Assembly: GCA_019322435.1 (NCBI GenBank)
Contig: JAHWIR010000010.1
Location: forward strand, 107,448-171,447
Direction: 5' to 3'
Origin: Candidatus Woesearchaeota archaeon
Lineage (GTDB): Archaea > Nanobdellota > Nanobdellia > Woesearchaeales > WJKL01
DNA length: 64,000 nucleotides
Shown here: piece by piece, positions 1 to 7,809 of the stretch
How the letters are laid out: every line of letters starts with the position of its first letter
Numbering within the stretch: the stretch's first letter is position 1
Position numbers and translations under genes: made by a program
The notes under the pieces: generated by a model
Seen by the model: the letters and a program-made list of their open reading frames with translations, nothing else
Database searches by the model: none
What the model was told of the DNA's origin: nothing

Positions 1-340
1 CCTCTACTCTTTCCTTGACCTGCTGTAGAACATAGTCTGTCTCTTTTTCTTCTTTGTATGCATAATCTTCAGGAATATCATAGGATTCAGCCAGATCTTC
101 ATGAGAATCATCTCCTTGCATTCTTTTATCTTCTATAGGCTTCTCAACCTTTATATGTTTCTTCGGCTCTTCATCCTCATCAGCTTCCATATGCTTCTTT
201 ATATCTTCTTTTACTTCAGGATGAATAATATCATCTACTATCTCCCCCATAAAATCCAAAGGATGTTCGATAAATGATTTTATAACCGATTTCAGGCTTT
301 TCTTTTTCCTGCTGCCTATCTTCTTAGATTTCACTGACAT
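1..340 (-). CDS. Acidic hypothetical protein, cut by the window edge
   Basis: The reading frame opens at ATG 340 and stays open to the window edge, so the C-terminus is missing. About 113 residues are visible. The first 25 are strongly basic (MSVKSKKIGSRKKKSLKS), the rest is rich in Asp, Glu and Lys with no hydrophobic segment. The start overlaps the end of the upstream kinase gene by 17 bp, so the two are probably co-translated. I recognise no family. The charge pattern would suit a nucleic-acid-associated or disordered protein, but that is a guess. Confidence 0.6.
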   Translation of the reverse strand, partial: MSVKSKKIGSRKKKSLKSVIKSFIEHPLDFMGEIVDDIIHPEVKEDIKKHMEADEDEEPKKHIKVEKPIEDKRMQGDDSHEDLAESYDIPEDYAYKEEKETDYVLQQVKERVE

Positions 341-1301
341 CAAAATCTCCTTTATTCAGTCTAGCTCCTGTGCTGGCAACAACCAAAGAAGCAGCATAAC
401 TTCCAATCTTTCCAGCTTTCTCCATCGACATTCCATTTGCTATTCCAAATAAAATCCCAGCAGCATACATATCTCCTGCTCCATTTGTATTAACAACCTC
501 TGTCTTGTAAGCAGGAATCCTGTAAATTATATCATCTGATTTAATTATACTCCCTTTTTCCCCTAATTTAACAATAGCAATCTCGCACATATCATAAATA
601 TCATGCAATGCTTCCTCATCTTTCTTCCCAGTAAAAGCCTCTGCTTCTTTCTCATTAACAAAAATAATATCAGCATAATCCTTAACAAGCTGCTTTAATC
701 CTTCAAGATTCCTTCCAATCAATCCAGGATCACTTAAATCAATAGAAACCTTGACATTATTTTCTTTAGCAACTTTCATTGCATGAACAGAAGCCTTCTT
801 CAATTCTTCATCTTCTAATTGATAACCTTCAATATGCAGAATCTTACTTGCTTTAATCTCTTCATCAAAAACATCCTCTTCTCTAAAATGCAAAGCAGCT
901 CCAAGATGTGTTGCAAATGTTCTCTCACTATCTGGAGTAATAAAAGTAATAGCATGTCCTGTTATAGCCCCACCATGCCTTGAAAGCTTTGAATATACTC
1001 CGTCATCAACAGTTTTCTGTTCATAAACATCTCCATGCTTATCCTTCCCAATCTTTCCTAGAAAAACAGCATTTCCACCTAAAACACCGATTCCAGCCAA
1101 GGTATTTGCACTGCTTCCACCAGGTGCTATCTTGACCTCATATCTCTCTAATTTCTTAAGAATCTCCTTGCTTTTATCAGCTTCAATCAGATGCATCTCT
1201 CCTTTGTTCAAATCCATCTCAGCCAATATCCCATCCTCTACTTCAACAATAAAATCCAGCAAAGGATTTCCAATTCCAACTACATCATATTTCTTTTGCA
1301 T
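324..1301 (-). CDS. PfkB-family sugar/nucleoside kinase
   Basis: A 325-residue cytosolic kinase of the ribokinase/PfkB fold, which transfers phosphate from ATP to a sugar or nucleoside hydroxyl. The N-terminal glycine-rich substrate signature is seen at about residues 61-70 (GGSSANTLAG) and the C-terminal anion-hole/ATP signature at 271-277 (NTNGAGD), where Asp277 is the expected catalytic base. The NTNGAGD form with Asn rather than Asp in first place and the overall look are closest to adenosine-kinase-like members, so nucleoside salvage is a reasonable guess; substrate cannot be fixed from sequence. It is followed by an overlapping acidic hypothetical gene. Confidence 0.9.
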   Translation of the reverse strand: MQKKYDVVGIGNPLLDFIVEVEDGILAEMDLNKGEMHLIEADKSKEILKKLERYEVKIAPGGSSANTLAGIGVLGGNAVFLGKIGKDKHGDVYEQKTVDDGVYSKLSRHGGAITGHAITFITPDSERTFATHLGAALHFREEDVFDEEIKASKILHIEGYQLEDEELKKASVHAMKVAKENNVKVSIDLSDPGLIGRNLEGLKQLVKDYADIIFVNEKEAEAFTGKKDEEALHDIYDMCEIAIVKLGEKGSIIKSDDIIYRIPAYKTEVVNTNGAGDMYAAGILFGIANGMSMEKAGKIGSYAASLVVASTGARLNKGDFDVSEI

Positions 1302-1327
1302 TTTAATTTGTTAAAATGGAAAAGTTT

Positions 1328-1344
1328 GTAAGCGCAATGCTTAC
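1328..1344 (-). terminator. Hairpin between two minus-strand genes
   Basis: Perfect 6-bp stem GTAAGC/GCTTAC with a 5-nt loop, in the 52-bp gap after the PLD-like gene stop and before the kinase start. On the minus strand it is followed by a short T-rich run. It could be a terminator or processing signal; the stem is short. Confidence 0.35.
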
Positions 1345-1353
1345 ATTATGCCA

Positions 1354-2295
1354 TCATTCTGAAAAATTCTCCCACACATATAAAAATTCTTCTAAATACC
1401 TCTCAGCAACATCTTTGTCATGAATAATCAAAACATTCTCATCATTTCTTGTATCAGCATTTTTTGATGGATTAAAACTTCCAGTAATCACAGTATTATT
1501 GTCAATGATAAAAACCTTATGGTGCATTGTCCCGCCATTTGTATCTTTCCTGACATCAGCTCCTTGATACTTTAATAGCTTAAATCTCGAATATTCGCTT
1601 CCAGCCCCTCTTTTCTCAAACACTCCCTTGACCTCAACACCATCATGCAATCTCTTGACAACCTCATTTGCAATCCCAGTGTGAGTAAAAGAAAATGTTA
1701 AAAAATAAATACTCTCCTCAGCTTCAGACAAAGCTTCCTCAATCCTCTCTCCGCAGTCATCCTCTGGACAGAAATAATTCTCAATCCTTGTTCCATTCAA
1801 ATCAATGATCTTGTTCCTTGTTTTCTCTCCTTTTCCAAAATCTCCATTCCACATCTCTTCAAATTCATCTCTATAATTCTCAGCTAATTTTTCTGACTTA
1901 ATAATGATCAGATTATTATTATTCTTATTGACTCCGTTAAAAGTAGGATTAGTGCTTCCACTAAGAATCCTGTCTCCTGAAATGCAGAATTTGTTGTGCA
2001 TAAAAGCACTTCTATTATCTCCTTTTGCTCCTTCTACAATATGATCAGAATCAACAATCAATCTGTCAGCTTTGATACCCAATTCCAAATCAAAAAAAGC
2101 GCAATCCCCCCCAAACTCTTCAAATACCTTGCTGCAGTTCTCCCTTGGACAGAAATACACATCCTCAACTCCACCTTCATCTCTTACAACAAGAGTGATA
2201 TCCTGCTCAACCATTGCTGTCATCCCGCAGCCGCTGACCAAAACAACTAGAAATACCAATGTTAACCTATTTAACAAATAAGTATATTTAACCAT
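1354..2295 (-). CDS. Phospholipase D-like lipoprotein (two HKD-type motifs)
   Basis: 313 residues. The N-terminus is a lipoprotein-type signal: a hydrophobic stretch followed by LVSGC, so Cys23 would be lipidated and the protein exposed outside the membrane. Two PLD half-domains follow, each with an HxK motif and downstream S/N: His100-x-Lys102 with GSTN, and His258-x-Lys260 with GSFN and a later Glu. The family includes phospholipases, the nuclease Nuc and phosphatidyl transferases; the small size and twofold symmetry fit a Nuc-like phosphodiesterase. Whether it attacks host or environmental DNA or lipids is open. Its N-terminal LNRLT coding stretch is one of three copies of a 14-bp repeat. 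Confidence 0.85.
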   Translation of the reverse strand: MVKYTYLLNRLTLVFLVVLVSGCGMTAMVEQDITLVVRDEGGVEDVYFCPRENCSKVFEEFGGDCAFFDLELGIKADRLIVDSDHIVEGAKGDNRSAFMHNKFCISGDRILSGSTNPTFNGVNKNNNNLIIIKSEKLAENYRDEFEEMWNGDFGKGEKTRNKIIDLNGTRIENYFCPEDDCGERIEEALSEAEESIYFLTFSFTHTGIANEVVKRLHDGVEVKGVFEKRGAGSEYSRFKLLKYQGADVRKDTNGGTMHHKVFIIDNNTVITGSFNPSKNADTRNDENVLIIHDKDVAERYLEEFLYVWENFSE

Positions 2296-2344
2296 ATTGC
2301 CCCCTTGTTAACCTATTTAATAACCCTTATGTTAACCTATTTAA
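2261..2344. repeat. Three copies of a 14-bp direct repeat
   Basis: GTTAACCTATTTAA occurs exactly at 2261-2274, 2307-2320 and 2331-2344. The first copy lies in the 5' coding end of the PLD-like gene and the third in the 3' coding end of the next gene, where both encode LNRLT; the middle one is intergenic. Local duplication is the simplest origin. Confidence 0.8.
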
Positions 2345-2830
2345 CATATCAATATTTTTTAATAAATTATACTTGATATTCGGATGCTTTTTCTCAACAT
2401 TGTCTAAAAACTTCTGAACATCCTTATCCTTTGGATTAGGCTTGAACTTCAGTTTCTTGATCCTAGCAAACCTTTCAATTTCCTTGTCAGTAACCACTTT
2501 CAGCAGTCTAATATCCTTGCTCTTCTTAACTTTTTTATTCAAAAACAATGCTTTGACAAACTCATTAACTTCATCATCCATAGTCCATTCAACAACCTTT
2601 TTTCCTCTGTCTCTGACAAATTTAACAGGCAGCCCTTTCAGCATGCTCTTGACAAAATACCTATTAACAGCCCCTTTAACAATCAATCTATCATTCTTCT
2701 TAAACAGCTTATTGACTCTAGCATATTTCCTAACCCTCTTCTCAATCAGCTTGCAAAAACATCTGTTGCAAATAGCTCTGCCTTTCTGCTGCTTAAAACT
2801 AGCTCTGCCCCCGCATAAATAACACTTCAT
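2327..2830 (-). CDS. Degenerate TtuA/Ncs6-like protein without PP-loop
   Basis: 167 residues. The start resembles the N-terminal zinc ribbon and helix of TtuA/Ncs6 tRNA thiolases (CYLCGGRA, then ICNRCFCKLIEKRVRKYARV), and residues from about 105 (IRLLKVVTDKEIERFARIKKLKF) resemble the segment of that family with conserved R-P-L-x-x-V-x-E-x-E-I. The ATP-binding PP-loop (SGGxDS), expected after the KKNDRLIV strand, is missing: the sequence passes straight to KGAVNRYFVKSM. So it is probably not an active sulfur transferase by itself; it may be a tRNA-binding remnant or subunit partner. The assignment rests on these partial likenesses only. Confidence 0.5.
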   Translation of the reverse strand: MKCYLCGGRASFKQQKGRAICNRCFCKLIEKRVRKYARVNKLFKKNDRLIVKGAVNRYFVKSMLKGLPVKFVRDRGKKVVEWTMDDEVNEFVKALFLNKKVKKSKDIRLLKVVTDKEIERFARIKKLKFKPNPKDKDVQKFLDNVEKKHPNIKYNLLKNIDMLNRLT

Positions 2831-3034
2831 TCTCTCAAATAACTGTTCTTACTATATAAAGATTTTCCATTAAAAAAAGCATAAACTTTTTATATATAAG
2901 ATACTACTCTAAAGTAAATATCAAGTAATCCTATTAAAAAGTGGGAACGTATTTGGGGGCAGTTATTTATAATCTATCACCTCTTTTTCCTGCGCAAACG
3001 TTCTTTACTGGGCGTTTGCGTGGGTTTAATAATT
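2831..3034. other. Intergenic region with a strong hairpin
   Basis: 204 bp between two minus-strand genes. A TATA-like TTTATATATA lies near 2890-2900. An 8-bp perfect inverted repeat CGCAAACG/CGTTTGCG occupies 2993-3000 and 3013-3020 with a 12-nt loop. It has no T-run of note, so it is not a classical terminator. A small RNA on either strand is possible but nothing recognisable is present. Confidence 0.35.
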
Positions 3035-3442
3035 CTAATTTAAGTTTACAGGGATTTCAGTATACTCTGAATCATCTGTTACATAAATTCTAATAGAAAT
3101 CTTTTCTTCTACTAAAGACTCTGAAAAATCTGGAGAAAGATAATTAGTTTTTGCCCTTATACACATTATAGTATTTCCTAATTGATATGCTCTAAACTTG
3201 ATTTCATCAGTTACACATCCATATTTGTCTTTTTTTTCTGAAATTCTTTCCCTAAGTTCAACAGCTCCAGCTTTTTCCAGAATATCATAAAGGCTATACA
3301 CAAACCTATGATCATTATCAATTGCTACCTCTGGATATCTCTCAAGCTCTTCATCTGTCCAAAGACCTTCGTCTGTTGGATCCTCGTTCTCTGGATAGGA
3401 TTGCCAATCATAATGCTTTTTTACTCTCTGAACTAACTTCAT
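3035..3442 (-). CDS. Hypothetical acidic protein, 135 aa
   Basis: I chose ATG 3442 (MKLVQRVKKHYDW); a GTG two codons upstream is the alternative. The protein has a short basic start, then an acidic middle (DEELERYPEVAIDNDHRF) and a C-terminal half that looks like alternating strands (IRIYVTDDSEYTEIPVNLN). No signal peptide or membrane segment. A TATA-like element about 20-25 nt upstream of the start suggests a short-leader or leaderless mRNA. Family not recognised. Confidence 0.6.
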   Translation of the reverse strand: MKLVQRVKKHYDWQSYPENEDPTDEGLWTDEELERYPEVAIDNDHRFVYSLYDILEKAGAVELRERISEKKDKYGCVTDEIKFRAYQLGNTIMCIRAKTNYLSPDFSESLVEEKISIRIYVTDDSEYTEIPVNLN

Positions 3443-3484
3443 ATACACTGTAAAGTATCTTATTTTTAAAAATCTTCTTGAATA

Positions 3485-5221
3485 TTAGAATAATCTTTTT
3501 TTCTTCTTTACTTTGACTCCTTTCTTCTTAATCAGAAGTACAGCCATCACTCCCAGCACAATTCCTCCCAGCAACAGCATCAATTTTTCCCTGTCAACAA
3601 AAGCAACCCTAAACTTCCTTTCTTTGTTAAAATAAATATCTAAATTACTTAATTCTAAAGCATATTCAGAATAAACCAAAGCACCCATTATATTCTCTTC
3701 TTTCAGGTAACTTGCATATTCATAATAGCTATAGCCGAGTATTGGAAATATGTTCTTTTCCTGCTGCTCAGCTATCACTCTTTTGACAGCTTCTAGTTTA
3801 TTATCAAAAACAGCATCCATCTGATCTTCAGCAACACCCACAACACTCAGGACAACATCTGCTTCAGCCTTGACCTTGCTGGCCTTGAACAGGCAAAGCT
3901 CAAAATCTCCGTTATTATAATCATCCTTAGCATATTCCAAGTCCTCTTTTGTTGCTTCTAATGTAGTTGGAAAATAGAATTTCGCATAATGATATCTCTC
4001 CTCTGCTTCTGAAATCTTGTTCAGGCAGCCCTGCTTCAAGCTCTCTCTGTCAAACTTAAACCTCTTCCCCTCAACACTAAAAAACCTGCTCCAAGATTTG
4101 GCAGAATAAATCCTCTCAATCGCATATGCAAGCTCTGTTGCATAATCCTCGCCCTCATCAAACGCCACCTTGGCCTTTACAAAAGAATCAACAGCATCCC
4201 TTAACCTCTCTCTAACAACCATATATGCCTGCAGATCAGTTATTGTTTCAATAGGAACTTTTCCTATCTCAAATTCCAAATCCTTAATCTCATTTTCAAT
4301 AACTGTTAGATTATCATACCCTTCAAACTTCAGCAACAATCCATTATACTTTACATTTGCTCCAAAACATCTGCTTGCAGCACTGTAATACATCTCCTCT
4401 TCAAATGCCTTTTCTCCTTTATCCTTTAACTCAATGGCATTTTCTTCATCAGAAATAACATCTTCATCAATCAAACTTATATCCAAATCAAGTTCAGAAA
4501 ATTTATTTCCCAAACCCTCTGTCCTGTCGCATAATTCCTCTGCCAGCACTTTCATTGTATTTATGTAATCATCATCCATCTCAAGCTCAAAAATCCTTTC
4601 TTTAAATCTTTTCCCAGTAAAATAATACAGCGCATCTGTTAAATCTCCAACCTCAACAACAGCAATATTGAGATTCTTTGCATAATCAACAAGGTCAACT
4701 GTCAGATTCAGCTCTTTCAAAAACCTCTCTCCTTTTGGTATCAGCACTGTCTTGATATTTGCAGCAGACGCAGCTTCTATTTTGGCTGTCAGCCCTCCAA
4801 CAGGCCCAACCACATTGCCTGAATTAATTGTTCCTGTTATAGAGACATCCTCATCAATCTCTATCCCTTCCAACACAACTGCAGTCAGCACAGCAGTAGA
4901 AGCACCAGCACTTGGCCCGCCGATAATAGGAGCCCCTGCCTTTATTGTATAGAAAAAATCATACTGGCTGCAGTCCCTTTCCAGATAATCGCACGCAATA
5001 TCCTTTGCAAACCTTGTACTTATCTGCGTATCCATCTTTGACAAAGGAATTGTCTCAATAAATACCCTTCCGCTTCCAGGCCTTATCTCAAGATACAGGT
5101 CAGCAACACTTCCTTCATTAGTAGCCTCCCTCACAGCCAGCAAGCTAGTATGCCCTTCTCCTGCCATAACTACTGGAATAACTGATAGAAATATAATTAA
5201 AAACATAGCCTCTTTTCTCAT
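3485..5221 (-). CDS. Membrane-anchored extracytoplasmic S16 (Lon-type) protease, COG1750-like
   Basis: 578 residues. An N-terminal signal peptide (about 1-20) leads into a Lon-type proteolytic domain with the nucleophile in GGPSAGAS (Ser104) and the general base in GGLTAKIEA (Lys147). No AAA+ domain is present, unlike Lon. A long helical, acidic region follows and the protein ends with a transmembrane helix (about 550-567) and a very basic tail, which should face the cytoplasm. The layout matches the archaeal secreted Lon-domain group COG1750. It would be ATP-independent and act on surface or secreted proteins. Transcribed away from the tRNA-binding protein gene at 5275. Confidence 0.85.
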   Translation of the reverse strand: MRKEAMFLIIFLSVIPVVMAGEGHTSLLAVREATNEGSVADLYLEIRPGSGRVFIETIPLSKMDTQISTRFAKDIACDYLERDCSQYDFFYTIKAGAPIIGGPSAGASTAVLTAVVLEGIEIDEDVSITGTINSGNVVGPVGGLTAKIEAASAANIKTVLIPKGERFLKELNLTVDLVDYAKNLNIAVVEVGDLTDALYYFTGKRFKERIFELEMDDDYINTMKVLAEELCDRTEGLGNKFSELDLDISLIDEDVISDEENAIELKDKGEKAFEEEMYYSAASRCFGANVKYNGLLLKFEGYDNLTVIENEIKDLEFEIGKVPIETITDLQAYMVVRERLRDAVDSFVKAKVAFDEGEDYATELAYAIERIYSAKSWSRFFSVEGKRFKFDRESLKQGCLNKISEAEERYHYAKFYFPTTLEATKEDLEYAKDDYNNGDFELCLFKASKVKAEADVVLSVVGVAEDQMDAVFDNKLEAVKRVIAEQQEKNIFPILGYSYYEYASYLKEENIMGALVYSEYALELSNLDIYFNKERKFRVAFVDREKLMLLLGGIVLGVMAVLLIKKKGVKVKKKKRLF

Positions 5222-5274
5222 GTTATTCAGAAATTTTTTTATACTATTAAAGTTTTGCGATTAATGGTGATACT

Positions 5275-5604
5275 ATGGACAATATAACATTTGATGATTG
5301 GATGAAACTAGACATAAGAGTTGGAACAATCAAAGAAGCAATAGCTCATCCAGATGCAGATAAATTAACCATCCTGAAGATTGATGAAGGAAAAGAAGAG
5401 CCAAGACAGCTTGTTGCAGGAATAAAAGAACAGTATTCAGAAGAAGAACTGGTTGGAAAAAAGATTATTTTCCTAGCAAACTTAGAGCCAAAAGAATTAA
5501 GAGGACAATTATCTCAAGGAATGATTCTAGCTGCAGTTGATGGAGAGCAAATATCTTTATTAACAGTTGACAAAGATATACCAAACAATGCAAAAATCCA
5601 ATGA
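5275..5604 (+). CDS. Stand-alone tRNA-binding OB-fold domain (MetG C-terminal/CsaA type)
   Basis: 109 residues covering exactly one EMAP/Arc1p/MetRS-C-terminal tRNA-binding domain: FDDWMKLDIRVGTI, HPDADKLTILKID, and the LRGQLSQGMILAA signature. The family binds the tRNA elbow non-specifically and usually raises the affinity of methionyl-tRNA synthetase, either fused or as a free dimer. No synthetase is next door, so it may serve MetRS in trans. It overlaps the following gene by 17 bp. Confidence 0.9.
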   Translation: MDNITFDDWMKLDIRVGTIKEAIAHPDADKLTILKIDEGKEEPRQLVAGIKEQYSEEELVGKKIIFLANLEPKELRGQLSQGMILAAVDGEQISLLTVDKDIPNNAKIQ

Positions 5605-6127
5605 AACTTTGAAAATCGAAGATTTTCAACAGTTTGGAAAACAAAGTTTTCCAAAACCTTTGATAATAGGCATTGACCCAGGCACAACAGTTGGTTATGC
5701 TATTCTTGATATTCATGGTCAGCCTATTGCAATGCATTCTTCAAAACAACTTAATCTATCTAAACTAATCTCAACCACAATAAAATTTGGAAAGCCAGTT
5801 CTTGTAGGTTCTGACGTTTCCCCTGCTTCTCATATAATTGAAAAATTTGCAACAAAAACAGGCTCCAAACTTGTCCAACCAGAACAAGACATGTCAATAA
5901 GAGAAAAAAATATTTTAACAAAAGACTTCAAGACAAAAAACACCCATCAAAGAGATGCCCTTGCTTCAGCCTTATTTGCATATAAAAACAAAAAATCATT
6001 ATTAGACAAAACAGATAGGGTTCTAAAAAAACTAAACAAGCAGCCATTAGCAGATAAAATAAAAGAAATAATCATAAGAAAAAAAATCTCAATCAAATCA
6101 GCATTAAAATTATTAGAAACTATCTAA
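5588..6127 (+). CDS. Short RNase H/RuvC-fold protein (COG2433/DUF460-like)
   Basis: 179 residues from ATG 5588; a TTG at 5567 is less likely. The domain begins with IIGIDPGTTVGYAILD, the first strand and acidic residue of the RuvC/YqgF RNase H fold, and later carries HQRDALASALFAY, typical for the last acidic residue (Asp) of COG2433/DUF460 proteins. Those are usually several hundred residues long with a coiled coil; here only the nuclease-like core and a short helical tail remain. Substrate is unknown. Its first codons contain two perfect hairpins (5611-5655). It ends 8 bp inside the end of the convergent gene. Confidence 0.7.
   Translation: MQKSNETLKIEDFQQFGKQSFPKPLIIGIDPGTTVGYAILDIHGQPIAMHSSKQLNLSKLISTTIKFGKPVLVGSDVSPASHIIEKFATKTGSKLVQPEQDMSIREKNILTKDFKTKNTHQRDALASALFAYKNKKSLLDKTDRVLKKLNKQPLADKIKEIIIRKKISIKSALKLLETI
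5611..5655. other. Two adjacent perfect hairpins in an early coding region
   Basis: GAAAATC/GATTTTC with loop GAA at 5611-5627, then a 10-bp stem TTTGGAAAAC/GTTTTCCAAA with loop AAA at 5633-5655. They start just after the stop codon of the upstream gene and lie in codons 9-23 of the next one. Confidence 0.75.
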
Positions 6128-6581
6128 CTTTATCATAATCAACAGAAATCTTTTTCCCTTTCTCTACATCTATTCCATAAACTCTGTTCCCTAATCTTGT
6201 AATCTTCATGATCTTGGCTCCTGCCTTGACAACATCTCCAACTTTGAATCTAGGCATCCTGTACAGCACAGTAAGCCTGTACACCTTCTTGCTTGTCTGC
6301 CTTCTGACACCAAACAACTTTCTGCTTATCTTGACCTCTCCGCCGTATTTTTTCTGCAAAGTCTTTGCAATCACCTGCATTGTCTTCTGCGAACTGAGAT
6401 ACAAATCCTTGCCATTCTTGAACTTGACCTCTTTTGCAATAAAAGCAGGCTTGTTCATCTCAACCAAAGCTCTAGCTTCCTTGACAATTTTCTTAGTGAC
6501 ATTTCTAAGCTGAAGATTTCCTTCATAATAATTTGATGCAACTACTTTTCCTTCATCATTGCGATATATCATACCCCTCAT
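6120..6581 (-). CDS. Minimal NMD3-like protein without zinc domain
   Basis: 153 residues resembling the central part of archaeal NMD3 (60S/50S subunit assembly and export factor family): YYEGNLQLRNVTKKI, FYLSSQK-type DLYLSSQKTMQVIAK, GGEVKISRKLFGVRRQTSKKVYRLTVLYRMP and FKVGDVV. Typical archaeal NMD3 has an N-terminal domain with four CxxC pairs for zinc; here none exists and the gene starts directly before the YYEG motif. The in-frame upstream region is the promoter shared with the signal peptidase gene, so this is not a wrong start. It could be a reduced ribosome-biogenesis factor. Confidence 0.65.
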   Translation of the reverse strand: MRGMIYRNDEGKVVASNYYEGNLQLRNVTKKIVKEARALVEMNKPAFIAKEVKFKNGKDLYLSSQKTMQVIAKTLQKKYGGEVKISRKLFGVRRQTSKKVYRLTVLYRMPRFKVGDVVKAGAKIMKITRLGNRVYGIDVEKGKKISVDYDKVR

Positions 6582-6626
6582 AAAAAGCGATAGGTTTATA
6601 ATACTTTTGTGTTCTAATAAAAACAG

Positions 6627-7247
6627 ATGGATATTAAAAAGATTCTGAAGAAAATATGGTGGTTTATCTGGGAAGATAACAGCATCTGGAGCTGGATTGT
6701 CAATATCATTCTAGCTTTTATCCTGATAAAATTTGTAGTCTACCCTGTCATCGGCCTGATATTCTCAACATCCTATCCGATTGTAGCAGTTGTTTCAGGA
6801 AGCATGGAGCATGACGGTTCTTTCAATGACTGGTGGGAATCAGGTGCCTTATGCGAAGACAGCAGCTGCAACCAGGCAATATATTACCAGAACTTTGGGA
6901 TAACAAAACAGGATTTTCAAAACTTCAGATTCAAAAACGGCTTTAACCAAGGAGATATAATGCTGTTAAGAGGAGTAAAGCCAGAAAAAATAGATCTTGG
7001 AGACATCCTAGTCTTCCAGTCAACAAGGCCAGATCCAATAATCCATCGAGTAATAAAGATAGAAAAAAGAAATACAACATACTATTTCCAGACAAAAGGA
7101 GACCATAACCTTGCATCCTATCCAGGCTTGAAAGAAATTGAAATCAATGAAAATAGGGTAATAGGAAAAGCCTATCTAAGAGTCCCTTATCTGGGCTGGA
7201 TAAAGATAGGAGCAGTAAAACTGTGGAACATACTAAGGCCAAGGTGA
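6627..7247 (+). CDS. sec11: Signal peptidase I, archaeal/ER type
   Basis: 206 residues. A transmembrane helix (about 24-46) precedes the catalytic serine in VSGSMEH (Ser59). The Lys of bacterial LepB is replaced by His in IIHRV (His140), and Asp159 lies in KGDHN, so this is the Ser-His-Asp, Sec11-like class. It removes signal peptides from exported proteins outside the membrane. A TATA box at about 6594-6602 puts the transcript start close to the ATG, so the mRNA is probably leaderless. The TFS gene follows after 3 bp. Confidence 0.95.
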   Translation: MDIKKILKKIWWFIWEDNSIWSWIVNIILAFILIKFVVYPVIGLIFSTSYPIVAVVSGSMEHDGSFNDWWESGALCEDSSCNQAIYYQNFGITKQDFQNFRFKNGFNQGDIMLLRGVKPEKIDLGDILVFQSTRPDPIIHRVIKIEKRNTTYYFQTKGDHNLASYPGLKEIEINENRVIGKAYLRVPYLGWIKIGAVKLWNILRPR

Positions 7248-7250
7248 TTT

Positions 7251-7574
7251 ATGATGACTCTATTCTGCCCAAAATGCGGCTCACTAATGAAACCAAGCAC
7301 AAGCGGAAAAAAGAAGATGATGGTATGCAGCTGCGGCTATAAGACAACAGAGATTGAAGAGACAAAAATTAAAGAAACAGTTAAAGAAGAAAAGCCAGAA
7401 ATGGCAGTCATTGAAAAAGAAGACACAGCCTATCCTTTAGTTGACAAGAAATGCCCAAAATGCGGCCATAACAAAGCATATTTCTGGGAAATCCAGACAA
7501 GAGCATCAGATGAGCCAGCAACACAGTTCTTCAAGTGCGAAAAATGCAATCACACATGGAGGCATTATGATTAA
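7251..7574 (+). CDS. tfs: Transcript cleavage factor TFS
   Basis: 107 residues. An Rpb9-like N-terminal zinc ribbon (CPKCG, then CSCGY) is joined by a charged linker to a TFIIS-type C-terminal ribbon (CPKCGHNKAYFW and CEKCNHTW). The hairpin acidic pair that triggers RNA cleavage in the polymerase active site is kept (RASDEPAT, Asp87-Glu88), so it should be an active anti-arrest factor. It sits between sec11 and a DUF167 gene in one operon. Confidence 0.95.
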   Translation: MMTLFCPKCGSLMKPSTSGKKKMMVCSCGYKTTEIEETKIKETVKEEKPEMAVIEKEDTAYPLVDKKCPKCGHNKAYFWEIQTRASDEPATQFFKCEKCNHTWRHYD

Positions 7575-7806
7575 TCTTTCTCCTTACATCAAAGACAACA
7601 AATTAAAGATAACAGTAAAACCAAATTCTCCAAAAAATCAGATCAAGATAGAAGATAACAAAGTAAAACTATACATAAAAGCACCGCCTGAAAAAGGCAA
7701 AGCAAACAAAGAAGTCATCAAATTTTTCTCAAAACTTCTTAAGAAAGATATCAAGATTATAGCTGGACTAACATCCAGGCAAAAACTAATTAGAACAGGA
7801 AAATAA
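7567..7806 (+). CDS. DUF167 / YggU-family protein
   Basis: 79 residues from ATG 7567, which has a good Shine-Dalgarno (GGAGG) within the end of tfs and overlaps it by 8 bp. The family core is plain: VKPNSPKNQI, LYIKAPPEKGKANKEVIKFFSKLL, I-AGLTSRQKLI. DUF167 proteins are small alpha/beta proteins of unknown function in all domains. A longer in-frame start at 7441 would overlap the zinc ribbon of tfs and is rejected. Confidence 0.9.
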   Translation: MINLSPYIKDNKLKITVKPNSPKNQIKIEDNKVKLYIKAPPEKGKANKEVIKFFSKLLKKDIKIIAGLTSRQKLIRTGK

Positions 7807-7809
7807 AAC

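Noticed and set aside
2885..3034. RNase P, SRP RNA, tRNA or C/D-box RNA in the gap
   Set aside because: No conserved core, cloverleaf or C/D boxes could be recognised; only one hairpin is evident.
7441..7566. Longer start for the DUF167 protein
   Set aside because: It would overlap most of the TFS zinc ribbon and add residues unlike the family; ATG 7567 has a good ribosome binding site.
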